Positions 34,175 to 44,514 of a stretch of 64,000 nucleotides of DNA are shown here, piece by piece. Below the pieces are notes generated by a model. That model was not told the DNA's origin. It ran no database searches and saw only the letters and a program-made list of their open reading frames with translations. Made by a program: the position numbers and the translations under genes. Every line of letters starts with the position of its first letter. Position 1 is the first letter of the stretch. Source of the stretch: Croceibacterium segetis (GTDB lineage Bacteria > Pseudomonadota > Alphaproteobacteria > Sphingomonadales > Sphingomonadaceae); assembly GCF_011320115.1 (NCBI RefSeq), contig NZ_JAANOZ010000013.1:27284-91283 (forward strand). The letters are read 5' to 3'.

Positions 34175-34957
34175 ATGGGGACCGAGTACGCGGGAATGCA
34201 AGACCTGGCTATTTCTCCTCGCGGAGGAGAGCGAGCCGCCGCACCGAAGGCGAAAATCACCAACACAAGGGCCGTGCGCATCGGCAAGCGCCTGCGCGAT
34301 CCGGTCAATCGCTGGATCGCGCGCCAGTCGCTGATCGGCGACGAGCCGTTCGTAGATCCCGCGGTCATACCGGGGCTCGCCGAACTCGGCGAGAATTGGC
34401 GGGAGATCAGGGACGAGCTGGTGCCGCTTCTGACGGAACGCAACGCGATCCCGGCGCTTGGCGAGATCTCGCCCGATCACAAGGCGATCGCCCGCGACGG
34501 CCACTGGAAAAGCTTCTTCTTCACCGGCTACGGCTTTCGCGCCGCGTGCAACCACGCGCGCTGCCCCACTACCAGCGCACTGCTCGAAAAGGTGCCGGGC
34601 CTCGTCGTGGCATTCTTCTCGATCATGGAGCCCGGCACCCATGTCCCGCCGCACCGCGGGGTGACCAAGGCCTGGCTCAACTGCCATCTCGGAATGGTCG
34701 TGCCCGACGGGCCGGGCCGCTGCGCGATGGAAGTTGCCGGTCAGAGCATCGAATGGCGCGAAGGCGAATGGCTGGTGTTCGACGAGACCCATCGGCACGA
34801 GGTCTGGAACGAGCGACAGAGCCCTCGCGTGGTGCTGTTCCTGCAAGTCCGGCGGCCGATGCGCCTGGCTGGCCGGATGGCCGCCAGCCTGCTTATCCGG
34901 GCGATCCGCCGAACCAGCTTCGTGCAGGACATCAGGCGCAATCTCGGCGCGCGCTGA
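34175..34957 (+). CDS. Aspartyl/asparaginyl beta-hydroxylase-like dioxygenase
   Basis: A 260-residue protein of the Asp/Asn hydroxylase (LpxO-like) 2-oxoglutarate/Fe(II) family. Likely iron ligands are H160 (PPHRGVTK) and H206 or H208 (DETHRHEVWNE), with R218 as the likely 2-oxoglutarate contact. Family members hydroxylate asparagine/aspartate side chains or the acyl chains of lipid A. The C-terminal hydrophobic or basic part (LAGRMAASLLIRAIRR) may associate with membrane. ATG at 34196 is an alternative start. It follows the fusion gene by 51 bases on the same strand. Confidence 0.85.
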   Translation: MGTEYAGMQDLAISPRGGERAAAPKAKITNTRAVRIGKRLRDPVNRWIARQSLIGDEPFVDPAVIPGLAELGENWREIRDELVPLLTERNAIPALGEISPDHKAIARDGHWKSFFFTGYGFRAACNHARCPTTSALLEKVPGLVVAFFSIMEPGTHVPPHRGVTKAWLNCHLGMVVPDGPGRCAMEVAGQSIEWREGEWLVFDETHRHEVWNERQSPRVVLFLQVRRPMRLAGRMAASLLIRAIRRTSFVQDIRRNLGAR

Positions 34958-35115
34958 AGCCGAAAAACGTGACGAAACGGCCTTTCGATGGGGTAAATTG
35001 TGGAACTGGACTCGGTTCGTGACCCCGTAGGCCACGGTTCGTCGCTGGAATCCTTGCCGGAATCCGCGTTCCCGGGTTAACCAATCCGAAGGGATCGACG
35101 GATAGCAACAGGTAA

Positions 35116-36108
35116 ATGGCTTTGGCAGGTTTCGGACGGTTTTTCGCCCCGCTCGCGCTCTCGGTCGCGACGATCGTGCCGGCGCACGCCAACAACAATG
35201 GGCTCGAGACGCAGTTCGACAGCGTCATCGGCACCACCGCGACGCCGCGCGATTTCACCGCCACTTACGATACCGCGCTCGAACGCCAGGTCGCGCAACT
35301 CACCGCCAACGCGAAGGGCCGCATCGGCGTCGCCGCGATCGACCTGACCACCGGCAAGCAGGTATCGGTGCTGGGCACCCAGCGCTTCCCGCTCGCCAGC
35401 ACCAGCAAGATCGCCATCGCCGCCACCTTCCTCGAAGGCGTCGACCAGGGCCGCTGGCGGCTTGACGACAAGTTCCCGATGATGCTCTCGCCAACGCAGG
35501 AGGGCCGTTCGCTGAGCGCGCGCGAATTGATCGAGCTAGCGATCACGCGCAGCAGCAACGAAGCGGCGGACGGGCTGTTGCGCGTCGTCGGAGGCCCGCG
35601 AGCCGTCAACGACTGGGTTCACCGTGCGGGCATCAGGGAATTCAGCATCGATCGCTACATCGACACGCTGGTGCGCGAGGACGGCGCCGTGGATCCCGCG
35701 CAAAGCATCGATGTGCGCGACTCCGCCACGCCGCTGGCGATGGTCAACCTGGTCAAGGGCCTGCACGATGGTCGCTGGCTGAGCCAGTCGAGCCGCAACG
35801 TACTGCTCGGCGCAATGGGGCGCTGCAAGACCGGTCCGCAGCGCATTCCCGGGCAGATGCCCGACGGCGTGATGGTCGCCCACAAGACCGGGTCGCTCTA
35901 CAACACCTCGAGCGACGTCGGAATCGTCACCGGCCCGGATGGTCATGCGATCGCCCTGGCGATCTACGTCACCGGCGGCAGGAACGATCACAAGTATCGT
36001 TTCGAAAAGATCGGCACCATCGCGAGGGTGGTCTACGACGGCTTCCAGGCGCAGCCCACGCAAGTCTGGGCCAGCGCGAGCTACGACCGGGCGACGCCCG
36101 CTCCCTGA
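35116..36108 (+). CDS. Class A beta-lactamase-fold serine hydrolase, altered omega loop
   Basis: A 330-residue exported protein with a signal peptide (cleaved after AHA, near residue 25). It has the class A beta-lactamase motifs S95-x-x-K98 (STSK), S146-S147-N148 in place of SDN, and K257-T258-G259 (HKTGS). The omega loop reads DRYIDTLV where TEM reads DRWEPELN, so the general-base Glu166 is replaced by Ile and Asn170 by Val. It probably binds and may acylate with beta-lactam or peptidoglycan-like substrates, but efficient deacylation is doubtful. Resistance should not be inferred from sequence alone. Confidence 0.85.
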   Translation: MALAGFGRFFAPLALSVATIVPAHANNNGLETQFDSVIGTTATPRDFTATYDTALERQVAQLTANAKGRIGVAAIDLTTGKQVSVLGTQRFPLASTSKIAIAATFLEGVDQGRWRLDDKFPMMLSPTQEGRSLSARELIELAITRSSNEAADGLLRVVGGPRAVNDWVHRAGIREFSIDRYIDTLVREDGAVDPAQSIDVRDSATPLAMVNLVKGLHDGRWLSQSSRNVLLGAMGRCKTGPQRIPGQMPDGVMVAHKTGSLYNTSSDVGIVTGPDGHAIALAIYVTGGRNDHKYRFEKIGTIARVVYDGFQAQPTQVWASASYDRATPAP

Positions 36109-36131
36109 GCGAAACAACGTCAGGCAAACAA

Positions 36132-36162
36132 AAAGGGCGCGGCCGACGAGGCCGCGCCCTTT
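36132..36162. terminator. Bidirectional intrinsic terminator
   Basis: Perfect 13-bp stem AAAGGGCGCGGCC (36132-36144) / GGCCGCGCCCTTT (36150-36162), five-base loop. It lies between the beta-lactamase-like gene and the convergent lipoprotein gene, with T-rich flank in both directions. Confidence 0.85.
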
Positions 36163-36184
36163 CCTGTCGAGTGACGGACCTGGC

Positions 36185-36427
36185 TTACTGAGCCGTGGTG
36201 GTCGTCGTGGTCTCGGTCGTGGTCGCGCCGTCGACCGCTTCGCTGGTCGCAGCGGCGGCGTCGGTCGTGGCATCGGTCACCGCGGTGGCGGCGGCGTCGG
36301 CATTGGCGGCGGCGTCGGCAGCAGCCGAATCAGCGGCTTCGCTGGTGGCGTCTTCGGTCTTCTCCGAGCAAGCAGTGAGCGACAGAGCGGCACCGGCGAT
36401 GGCGGCGGCGAGGATGATCTTGCGCAT
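36185..36427 (-). CDS. Small Ala/Thr-rich lipoprotein
   Basis: An 80-residue lipoprotein. The signal peptide ends with the lipobox SLTAC (Cys20), and the rest is nearly all Ala, Thr, Asp, Glu and Ser (DSAAADAAANADAAATAVTD). It resembles entericidin-like and other low-complexity surface lipoproteins without a recognised domain. The start at 36427 gives the standard signal peptide; upstream in-frame sequence lacks signal-peptide character. It diverges from polA across a region with a strong palindrome. Confidence 0.72.
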   Translation of the reverse strand: MRKIILAAAIAGAALSLTACSEKTEDATSEAADSAAADAAANADAAATAVTDATTDAAAATSEAVDGATTTETTTTTTAQ

Positions 36428-36539
36428 GTTATGTGTGTCCTTGAACAGCAAATAGAAAAGCGCGTGCCGGCACTGTTCGCACGGCAAAACGCGAAACCCG
36501 CACAGAGAGGCTGGCTTCACGCTGCTGAATAATGGCCAT

Positions 36540-36580
36540 ATTGTGGCACGGCAAGCGAATTGTGGCACATTGCCACAATT
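36540..36580. promoter_or_regulatory. Palindromic operator candidate upstream of polA
   Basis: Perfect palindrome AATTGTGGCA-N3-TGCCACAATT at 36558-36580. A direct repeat of the half-site (ATTGTGGCAC) occurs 19 bp upstream at 36540-36549, which is about two helical turns. It sits 42 bases before the polA ATG and 113 bases from the divergent lipoprotein start. I recognise no known regulator for this motif. Confidence 0.65.
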
Positions 36581-36621
36581 GCCCGGCTGACCTCCCGCAC
36601 ACTCGCTGCTACGAAACTGCG

Positions 36622-39477
36622 ATGTCCGACAAGCAGCATCTCTATCTGGTCGACGGGTCGGCCTACATCTTCCGCGCCTACCACCGGCTGCCGCCGCTGA
36701 CCAATCCGCGCGGCACGCCTGTCGGCGCGGTCTACGGCTACACCACGATGCTGTGGAAGCTCGCCGAAGACCTGCACAAGGCCGATGGCCCCACGCACTT
36801 GGCGGTGATCCTCGACAAGGGTAGCCACAGCTTCCGCAACGACCTCTACGATCACTACAAGGCCAACCGGCCCGAGCCGCCGGAGGACCTCAAGCCGCAG
36901 TTCCCGCTGATCCGCGACGCCACCCGCGCATTCAGCCTGCCGTGTATCGAGGAAGACAACCTCGAGGCCGACGACCTGATCGCCTCGTACGCCCGCGAAG
37001 CCACGCGGCGCGGATGGGACGTGACAATCGTGTCGTCGGACAAGGACCTGATGCAGTTGGTCGGCAAGTGCGCCGAGCCGAACGACGGTCACGAGGGCGG
37101 TTGCATCGACATGCTCGACACGATGAAGAACCAGCGGATCGACATTCCCGAAGTGGTCGAGAAGTTCGGCGTCGGGCCGGAGCTGGTCGGCGACGTGCTC
37201 GCGCTGATGGGTGATAGCGTCGACAACGTGCCGGGAATCTACGGCATCGGCCCGAAGACCGCCTCGAAGCTGATCCAGGACTACGGCTCGCTGCAGGGCG
37301 CGCTCGACGCCGCGCCGTCGATGAAACCCGGCAAGCTGCGCGACCGGCTTATCGAAGGTCGCGAGATGGCCGAACTTAGCCGCGTGCTCGTGCAGCTCAA
37401 GGAAGACTGCCCGCTGCCGATGCCACTCGACGACTTCAAGCTCGATACCGTGCCGAAGGAGCCGCTCGCCGCGTTCCTCGCCGAGCACGGCTTCACCAGC
37501 TTGCTGCGGCGGCTGGACGGCGGCAGTGGCAGCCCCGGACGCCCGACGGACCTCAATCCGCCCAAGCAACAGACCGCCGGCGCTGCCGCGGCGTCGAGCG
37601 GCAACCGGCAGGATCAGCCTGAATTCCCGCCGGTCGACCGCTCGGCCTACGAATGCGTGCAGACCCTCGAACGGCTCGAACACTGGATCGAGCGCGCCTT
37701 CGCCGCACGCGCGGTGGCGATCGATACCGAGACCAGCTCGATCGATGCGATGCGTGCCGAGCTTGCCGGGGTCAGCCTCGCGCTCGGACCGAACGACGCC
37801 TGCTACATCCCGCTCGGCCACGGCGGTAGCGACATGTTCGCCGAACGTCCCGAGCAGATCGACAAGGCCGCCGCCCTCGCCACGCTCAAGCCGCTGCTCG
37901 AAAGCGATGCGGTCCTCAAGATCGGGCAGAACATCAAGTACGACATCAACATCCTCGCCCGGAACGGCATCCAAATCACGCCGGTCGACGACACGATGAT
38001 CATCAGCTTCGCGATGGACGCCGGCCGCTCGCTCGAGGGGATCGGCGGCGGGCACGGCATGGACGAGCTAAGCGAGCGTCACCTCGGCCACACGACGCTG
38101 ACCTTCAAGGACATCTGCGGCAGCGGCAAGAAGCAGATCCCGTTCGGCGAAGTGCCGCTCTCGCGCGCCACCGAATACGCTGCCGAAGACGCGGACGTGA
38201 CCTGGCGGCTGCACAAGCTGCTCAAGCCCCGGCTGGCGATCGAGCACGGCGTGCGCGTCTACGAGCGGGTCGACCGGCCGCTGATCCCGGTGGTTGCGGC
38301 GATGGAGCGCCACGGGATCAAGGTCGACCGCCAGCGCCTCGCCAAGCTCAGCGAGGAGTTCGCCCACGAGATCGCCCGCATCGAGCAGGAAATTTACGAC
38401 TGCTGCGGCGAGAGCTTCACCATCGGCAGCCCGCAGCAGCTCGGCCGCATCCTGTTCGACAAGCTGGGCTACAAAGGCGGACGCAAGGGCAAGAGCGGGC
38501 AGTATTCGACCGACCAAGCGATCCTCGAAGGCCTCGCCCTGCAAGGCGCCGAAGTCGCGCAAAAGGTGCTCGACTGGCGCCAGCTGGCCAAACTCAAGAG
38601 CACCTACACCGACGCATTGCAGGCGGCGATCAATCCCCAGACCGGCCGCGTGCATACGAGCTATTCGCTGGTCGGCGCGCAGACCGGGCGACTCTCCTCG
38701 ACCGACCCCAACCTGCAGAACATCCCCATCCGCACCGCGATCGGCCGGCAGATCCGCCAGGCCTTCGTGCCCGAGGAAGGCATGGTCTTGCTCGCCGCCG
38801 ACTATTCGCAGATCGAGCTGCGCCTCGCGGCGCACATGGCCGATGTGCCGCCGCTCAAGGAAGCCTTCGCCTCGGGCGAGGACATCCACGCGCGTACCGC
38901 GCAGGAAATGTTCGGCACGGTGGACCGCGACACCCGCGCGCGCGCCAAGACGGTCAATTTCGCGATCCTCTACGGCATCAGCCGCTGGGGCCTCGGCGCC
39001 CGGCTGGGCATCGACCCGGACGAGGCGCAATCGATCATCGACCGCTATTTCGAACGCTTCCCGGGAATCCAGAACTACATCCACTCGACGCTCGAGACCG
39101 TGCGGGAACGCGGCTATTCGGAGACGCTGTTCGGCCGCAAGACCTGGTTCCCGCGGATCGGCTCGAGCCAACAGGCCGAGCGCCAGGGCAGCGAGCGCGC
39201 TGCGATCAACGCGCCGATCCAGGGCACCAGCGCCGACATCATCAAGCGTGCGATGGCGCGAATGATACCCGCGCTAAGCGACGCCGGACTCGGTCACGTG
39301 AAGATGCTGCTGCAGGTTCACGACGAGCTGGTGTTCGAGCTGCCGGAAGGCGACGTCGCGGCCGCGCGCCCGGTGATCGAGCGGGTGATGGCCGAAGCCG
39401 CGCTGCCCGCGGTCGAGCTCGACGTCCCCCTCGGGGTCGAGATCGGCCACGGCATGAGCTGGGACGACGCGCACTAG
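36622..39477 (+). CDS. polA: DNA polymerase I
   Basis: Replication and repair polymerase, 951 residues. It has the 5'-3' exonuclease domain (start MSDKQHLYLVDGSAYIFRAY), an intact-looking 3'-5' proofreading domain (DTETSSIDAMRAELAGVSLA) and the polymerase domain (AADYSQIELRLAAHMADV and HDELVFELPEGD). All three activities are expected for Okazaki fragment processing and repair. Start at 36622 matches the family; an upstream ATG at 36532 would run through the palindrome. Gene order with the CDC48-like ATPase is convergent. Confidence 0.98.
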   Translation: MSDKQHLYLVDGSAYIFRAYHRLPPLTNPRGTPVGAVYGYTTMLWKLAEDLHKADGPTHLAVILDKGSHSFRNDLYDHYKANRPEPPEDLKPQFPLIRDATRAFSLPCIEEDNLEADDLIASYAREATRRGWDVTIVSSDKDLMQLVGKCAEPNDGHEGGCIDMLDTMKNQRIDIPEVVEKFGVGPELVGDVLALMGDSVDNVPGIYGIGPKTASKLIQDYGSLQGALDAAPSMKPGKLRDRLIEGREMAELSRVLVQLKEDCPLPMPLDDFKLDTVPKEPLAAFLAEHGFTSLLRRLDGGSGSPGRPTDLNPPKQQTAGAAAASSGNRQDQPEFPPVDRSAYECVQTLERLEHWIERAFAARAVAIDTETSSIDAMRAELAGVSLALGPNDACYIPLGHGGSDMFAERPEQIDKAAALATLKPLLESDAVLKIGQNIKYDINILARNGIQITPVDDTMIISFAMDAGRSLEGIGGGHGMDELSERHLGHTTLTFKDICGSGKKQIPFGEVPLSRATEYAAEDADVTWRLHKLLKPRLAIEHGVRVYERVDRPLIPVVAAMERHGIKVDRQRLAKLSEEFAHEIARIEQEIYDCCGESFTIGSPQQLGRILFDKLGYKGGRKGKSGQYSTDQAILEGLALQGAEVAQKVLDWRQLAKLKSTYTDALQAAINPQTGRVHTSYSLVGAQTGRLSSTDPNLQNIPIRTAIGRQIRQAFVPEEGMVLLAADYSQIELRLAAHMADVPPLKEAFASGEDIHARTAQEMFGTVDRDTRARAKTVNFAILYGISRWGLGARLGIDPDEAQSIIDRYFERFPGIQNYIHSTLETVRERGYSETLFGRKTWFPRIGSSQQAERQGSERAAINAPIQGTSADIIKRAMARMIPALSDAGLGHVKMLLQVHDELVFELPEGDVAAARPVIERVMAEAALPAVELDVPLGVEIGHGMSWDDAH

Positions 39478-39486
39478 GTTCCGCGA

Positions 39487-41793
<2,307 letters not shown>

Positions 41794-41929
41794 CGGCGCG
41801 CTCGCTCCCGCATTTTCTCATTCTGGTGCGCCACAGCTAGGGACCGGTTCGCCGATTGCAAACCCCCATGCGCGGCCATGCCTGACGGAGAATGCCTGCC
41901 GCGACACGGTGTTTCCGGGCGAGGGCAAG

Positions 41930-41960
41930 AAAAAAAGGCCCGGACGTTGCCGTCCGGGCC
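41930..41960 (-). terminator. Strong intrinsic terminator on the minus strand
   Basis: Perfect 10-bp stem GGCCCGGACG (41937-41946) / CGTCCGGGCC (41951-41960). On the minus strand it has a GCAA tetraloop followed by seven T's (41936-41930). It lies upstream of the CDC48-like gene, so it must end a separate transcript or act as an attenuator for that gene. Confidence 0.85.
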
Positions 41961-42100
41961 TTGGAAGTTTTGGGAGAGGATGCCTGAAAGGCCTGCTTCA
42001 TATGCTGCAACTGCTCACATCTCGCAAGTGCGAAAAGAACACCGATCGTTGCATGTTATGCAACGAAGCAGTTGTGACGGGGTAAAGAGGCCCTCTTATC
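41930..42100 (-). ncRNA. Candidate small RNA or attenuated leader
   Basis: The terminator at 41930-41960 implies a minus-strand transcript from upstream, but no protein gene is there. The region has nested inverted repeats: CAACTGCT (42008-42015) with AGCAGTTG (42067-42074), and inside it CGTTGCAT-N3-ATGCAACG (42047-42065). A further palindrome AAGAGG-C-CCTCTT is at 42085-42097. The stretch before the terminator has a C/U-rich anti-ribosome-binding-site-like patch (minus-strand ATCCTCTCCC). The 5' end is a guess and no clear promoter was found. Confidence 0.45.
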
Positions 42101-42254
42101 AATGCCCCAGGCGCAATCGCAGCGTCGACTTGCGCCATGCGTTGCTGCACTGCGGTATAATCGCGCTGCAAAAAGCCGCCGCTTCCGGGCTAAAAAGCGG
42201 TTGCGCGAGTCACCGCTCCGCCTAGGAGAACGGCGACCATCTTGGAGGGCCGCG

Positions 42255-42962
42255 ATGCAGAAACTCTACCCCGATGCCGCCGCCGCGCTCGCCGGCGTGC
42301 TCAAGGACGGGATGCTGATCGCCGCTGGCGGCTTCGGCCTGTGCGGCGTGCCCGAGCGCCTGCTCGAGGCGATCCAGGCTAGCGGCGTGAAGAACCTGAC
42401 ATTTGCCAGCAACAATGCCGGAATAGACAACGAAGGCATCGGCAAGCTGCTGCGCACCCGTCAGGTGAAGAAGATGATCGCGTCGTACGTCGGCGAGAAC
42501 AAGGAGTTCGAGCGGCAATTCCTTTCGGGCGAACTGGAGGTCGAGTTCTGCCCGCAAGGCACGCTCGCCGAACGGATGCGCGCGGGCGGCGCGGGCATTC
42601 CCGGATTCTACACCAGGACAGGCGTCGGCACCGCGGTGGCCGAAGGCAAGGAAGTGAAGAGCTTTGGCGGCGACGACTACATCCTCGAGCTCGGCATTTT
42701 CGCCGACCTCTCGATCGTCAAGGCGTGGAAGGCCGACGAGACCGGTAACTGCGTGTTCCGCAAGACCGCGCGCAACTTTAACCTTCCCGCCGCTACCTGC
42801 GGCCGGGTCTGCGTGGTGGAAGTCGAGGAAGTCGTGCCCGCCGGCTCGCTCGATCCGGACTGCATCCACCTGCCCGGCATCTACGTCCAGCGGATGATTG
42901 TCGGCGCACCTTACGACAAGAAGATTGAATTCATGACCACGCGTGAAAGGGAGTCGGCATGA
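42255..42962 (+). CDS. scoA: 3-oxoacid CoA-transferase subunit A
   Basis: Alpha subunit of succinyl-CoA:3-ketoacid CoA-transferase, used in ketone-body or acetoacetate metabolism. The 235-residue protein starts MQKLYPDAAAALAGVLKDGM and has the CoA-transferase signature (IAAGGFGLCGVPE) and FASNNAGIDNEGIGKLL. TTGGAGG upstream supports the ATG at 42255. It overlaps the phosphatase gene by four bases (ATGA). The matching beta subunit follows at 43846. Confidence 0.96.
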   Translation: MQKLYPDAAAALAGVLKDGMLIAAGGFGLCGVPERLLEAIQASGVKNLTFASNNAGIDNEGIGKLLRTRQVKKMIASYVGENKEFERQFLSGELEVEFCPQGTLAERMRAGGAGIPGFYTRTGVGTAVAEGKEVKSFGGDDYILELGIFADLSIVKAWKADETGNCVFRKTARNFNLPAATCGRVCVVEVEEVVPAGSLDPDCIHLPGIYVQRMIVGAPYDKKIEFMTTRERESA

Positions 42963-43849
42963 GGCTTTCGTTGGTCCTCGCGCTCGCGGCGACGGCGCTG
43001 AGCATCCCTGCTGCGGCGCAGATGACGCAGACCGCCCCGCGGCCGGCCGCGGCCAACGCCGACCCGGTCGCCGCCGAGCGGGTCAAGCCGTTCCAGTATC
43101 TCTACGGCTCGGCGGAGGCGGCCGGGCTGTCGATCCAATCCTGGCACGCGCTCGTCGATTTCGCCCGCCAGCGGGTCAGACATCGCCCCAGGGACAGCGT
43201 CGTCCTCGCAGAAGGCTCGTCGTTCGCGGATCCGCATTTCGTGCCCTGCGGGAAGAAGCCGCTCGCGGCGGTGTTCGACGTCGACGAGACGTCGATCCTC
43301 AACCTCGGGCTCGAGGCGAACGCCGCTGCCGGGGTCTCGACCGGCGGCGGGATGGTCAGCCGCTGGGCGCAGACCGGCGCCAATGCGGTCGCCCCGGTCC
43401 CCGGCGCCGTGTTCGGCGTGAACGCGCTGCGCAAGATGGGTGTCACGGTGATCTTCAACACCAACCGCAGCAACAAGAGCGCCGAGGGCACCGCTGATGC
43501 GATCGCCGCCGCCGGGCTCGGCCGGCCGGTGCATCTCAAGACCCTCTTCCTCGCCGGCGACGACGCCATGGGCAGCCGCAAGGATGGCCGGCGCTGGACG
43601 ATCGCCAGGGATTACTGCGTGATCGCCATGGCCGGGGACCAGCTGGTCGACATCTCCGACCTGTTCAACGCCAGGGACCTCTCGGTCGCCGACCGCCGCC
43701 AGGCGGCCACCCGCGGCTGGGTCGCGCAGATGTGGGGCAATGGCTGGTGGGTGCTGCCCAACCCGGTCTACGGTTCGGGCCTGCAGGGCGGCATCGACGA
43801 GATCTTCCCTGCCGACAAGCGCTGGACCGATACAGGGGCAGGACAATGA
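42959..43849 (+). CDS. Exported HAD-family acid phosphatase (e(P4)-like)
   Basis: A 296-residue exported HAD-superfamily phosphatase similar to class B/C acid phosphatases and the e(P4) family. A signal peptide (cleaved after IPAAAQ, residue 21) precedes the HAD nucleophile motif FDVDET with D107 and D109, and later motifs include [10 protein letters not shown] and [10 protein letters not shown]. It probably acts on nucleotides or other phosphomonoesters in the periplasm. It sits between scoA and scoB, overlapping each by four bases, so all three are translated as one coupled unit. Confidence 0.88.
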   Translation: MRLSLVLALAATALSIPAAAQMTQTAPRPAAANADPVAAERVKPFQYLYGSAEAAGLSIQSWHALVDFARQRVRHRPRDSVVLAEGSSFADPHFVPCGKKPLAAVFDVDETSILNLGLEANAAAGVSTGGGMVSRWAQTGANAVAPVPGAVFGVNALRKMGVTVIFNTNRSNKSAEGTADAIAAAGLGRPVHLKTLFLAGDDAMGSRKDGRRWTIARDYCVIAMAGDQLVDISDLFNARDLSVADRRQAATRGWVAQMWGNGWWVLPNPVYGSGLQGGIDEIFPADKRWTDTGAGQ

Positions 43850-44505
43850 CCATCCACGACAACCTCAGCGAAGGCTGGACCCGCGACCAGATGGCCGCCC
43901 GCGCGGCGCAGGAGCTCGAGGACGGCTACTATGTCAACCTCGGCATCGGCATCCCGACGCTGGTCGCCAACCACATCCCCCCGGGGATGGACGTGACGCT
44001 GCAGAGCGAGAACGGCATGCTCGGGATCGGCCCGTTTCCCTATCCCGACGAGGTCGACCCCGACCTGATCAACGCCGGCAAGCAGACCATCAGCGAGCTG
44101 CCGCGAAGCGCCTATTTCGACAGCGCGACCAGCTTCGCGATGATCCGCGGCGGACACATCGACCTCGCCGTGCTCGGCTCGATGGAAGTCTCCGAAAACG
44201 GCGACATCGCCAACTGGATGATCCCCGGCAAGATGATCAAGGGCATGGGCGGGGCGATGGACCTGGTCGCAGGGGTCAAGAAGATCATCGTGGTGATGGA
44301 GCACGTCGCCAAGGACGGCAGCCCGAAGTTCATCCCCGAATGCACGTTGCCACTGACGGGGCGCAACGTGGTCGACATGATCATCACCGACTTGTGCGTG
44401 TTCCACCGTCCCGACCACGCGAGCCCCTTCAGGCTGATCGAGCTGGCCCCCGGCGTGACCGCCGAAGAAGTCGCCGCGAAGACCACCGCAAGCTACGTGA
44501 GCTGA
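43846..44505 (+). CDS. scoB: 3-oxoacid CoA-transferase subunit B
   Basis: Beta subunit of the succinyl-CoA:3-ketoacid CoA-transferase, 219 residues, start [20 protein letters not shown]. It holds the glutamate motif [11 protein letters not shown], where the catalytic Glu forms the acyl-enzyme, and [14 protein letters not shown]. The ATG at 43846 overlaps the phosphatase stop (ATGA). The next gene begins 10 bases after its stop. Confidence 0.96.
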   Translation: MTIHDNLSEGWTRDQMAARAAQELEDGYYVNLGIGIPTLVANHIPPGMDVTLQSENGMLGIGPFPYPDEVDPDLINAGKQTISELPRSAYFDSATSFAMIRGGHIDLAVLGSMEVSENGDIANWMIPGKMIKGMGGAMDLVAGVKKIIVVMEHVAKDGSPKFIPECTLPLTGRNVVDMIITDLCVFHRPDHASPFRLIELAPGVTAEEVAAKTTASYVS

Positions 44506-44514
44506 GCGAAGCCA

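Larger units (their letters stand above)
41794..42254. other. 461-bp intergenic region between CDC48-like ATPase and scoA
   Basis: Longest gap in the window. From left to right it holds: a possible ATPase promoter (minus-strand TTGCAA, 16-base spacer, TAGCTG); the minus-strand terminator at 41930-41960; the candidate RNA region; TATAAT at 42156-42161, a possible -10 for scoA without a good -35; a hairpin with arms CCGCTT (42179-42184) and AAGCGG (42195-42200); and the scoA ribosome-binding site near 42242. No protein gene is supported. Confidence 0.6.

Noticed and set aside
36545..36585. Sigma-54 promoter (TGGCAC near polA)
   Set aside because: The second element TTGC is not at the required five-base distance from either TGGCAC copy; the palindrome explains the repeat better.
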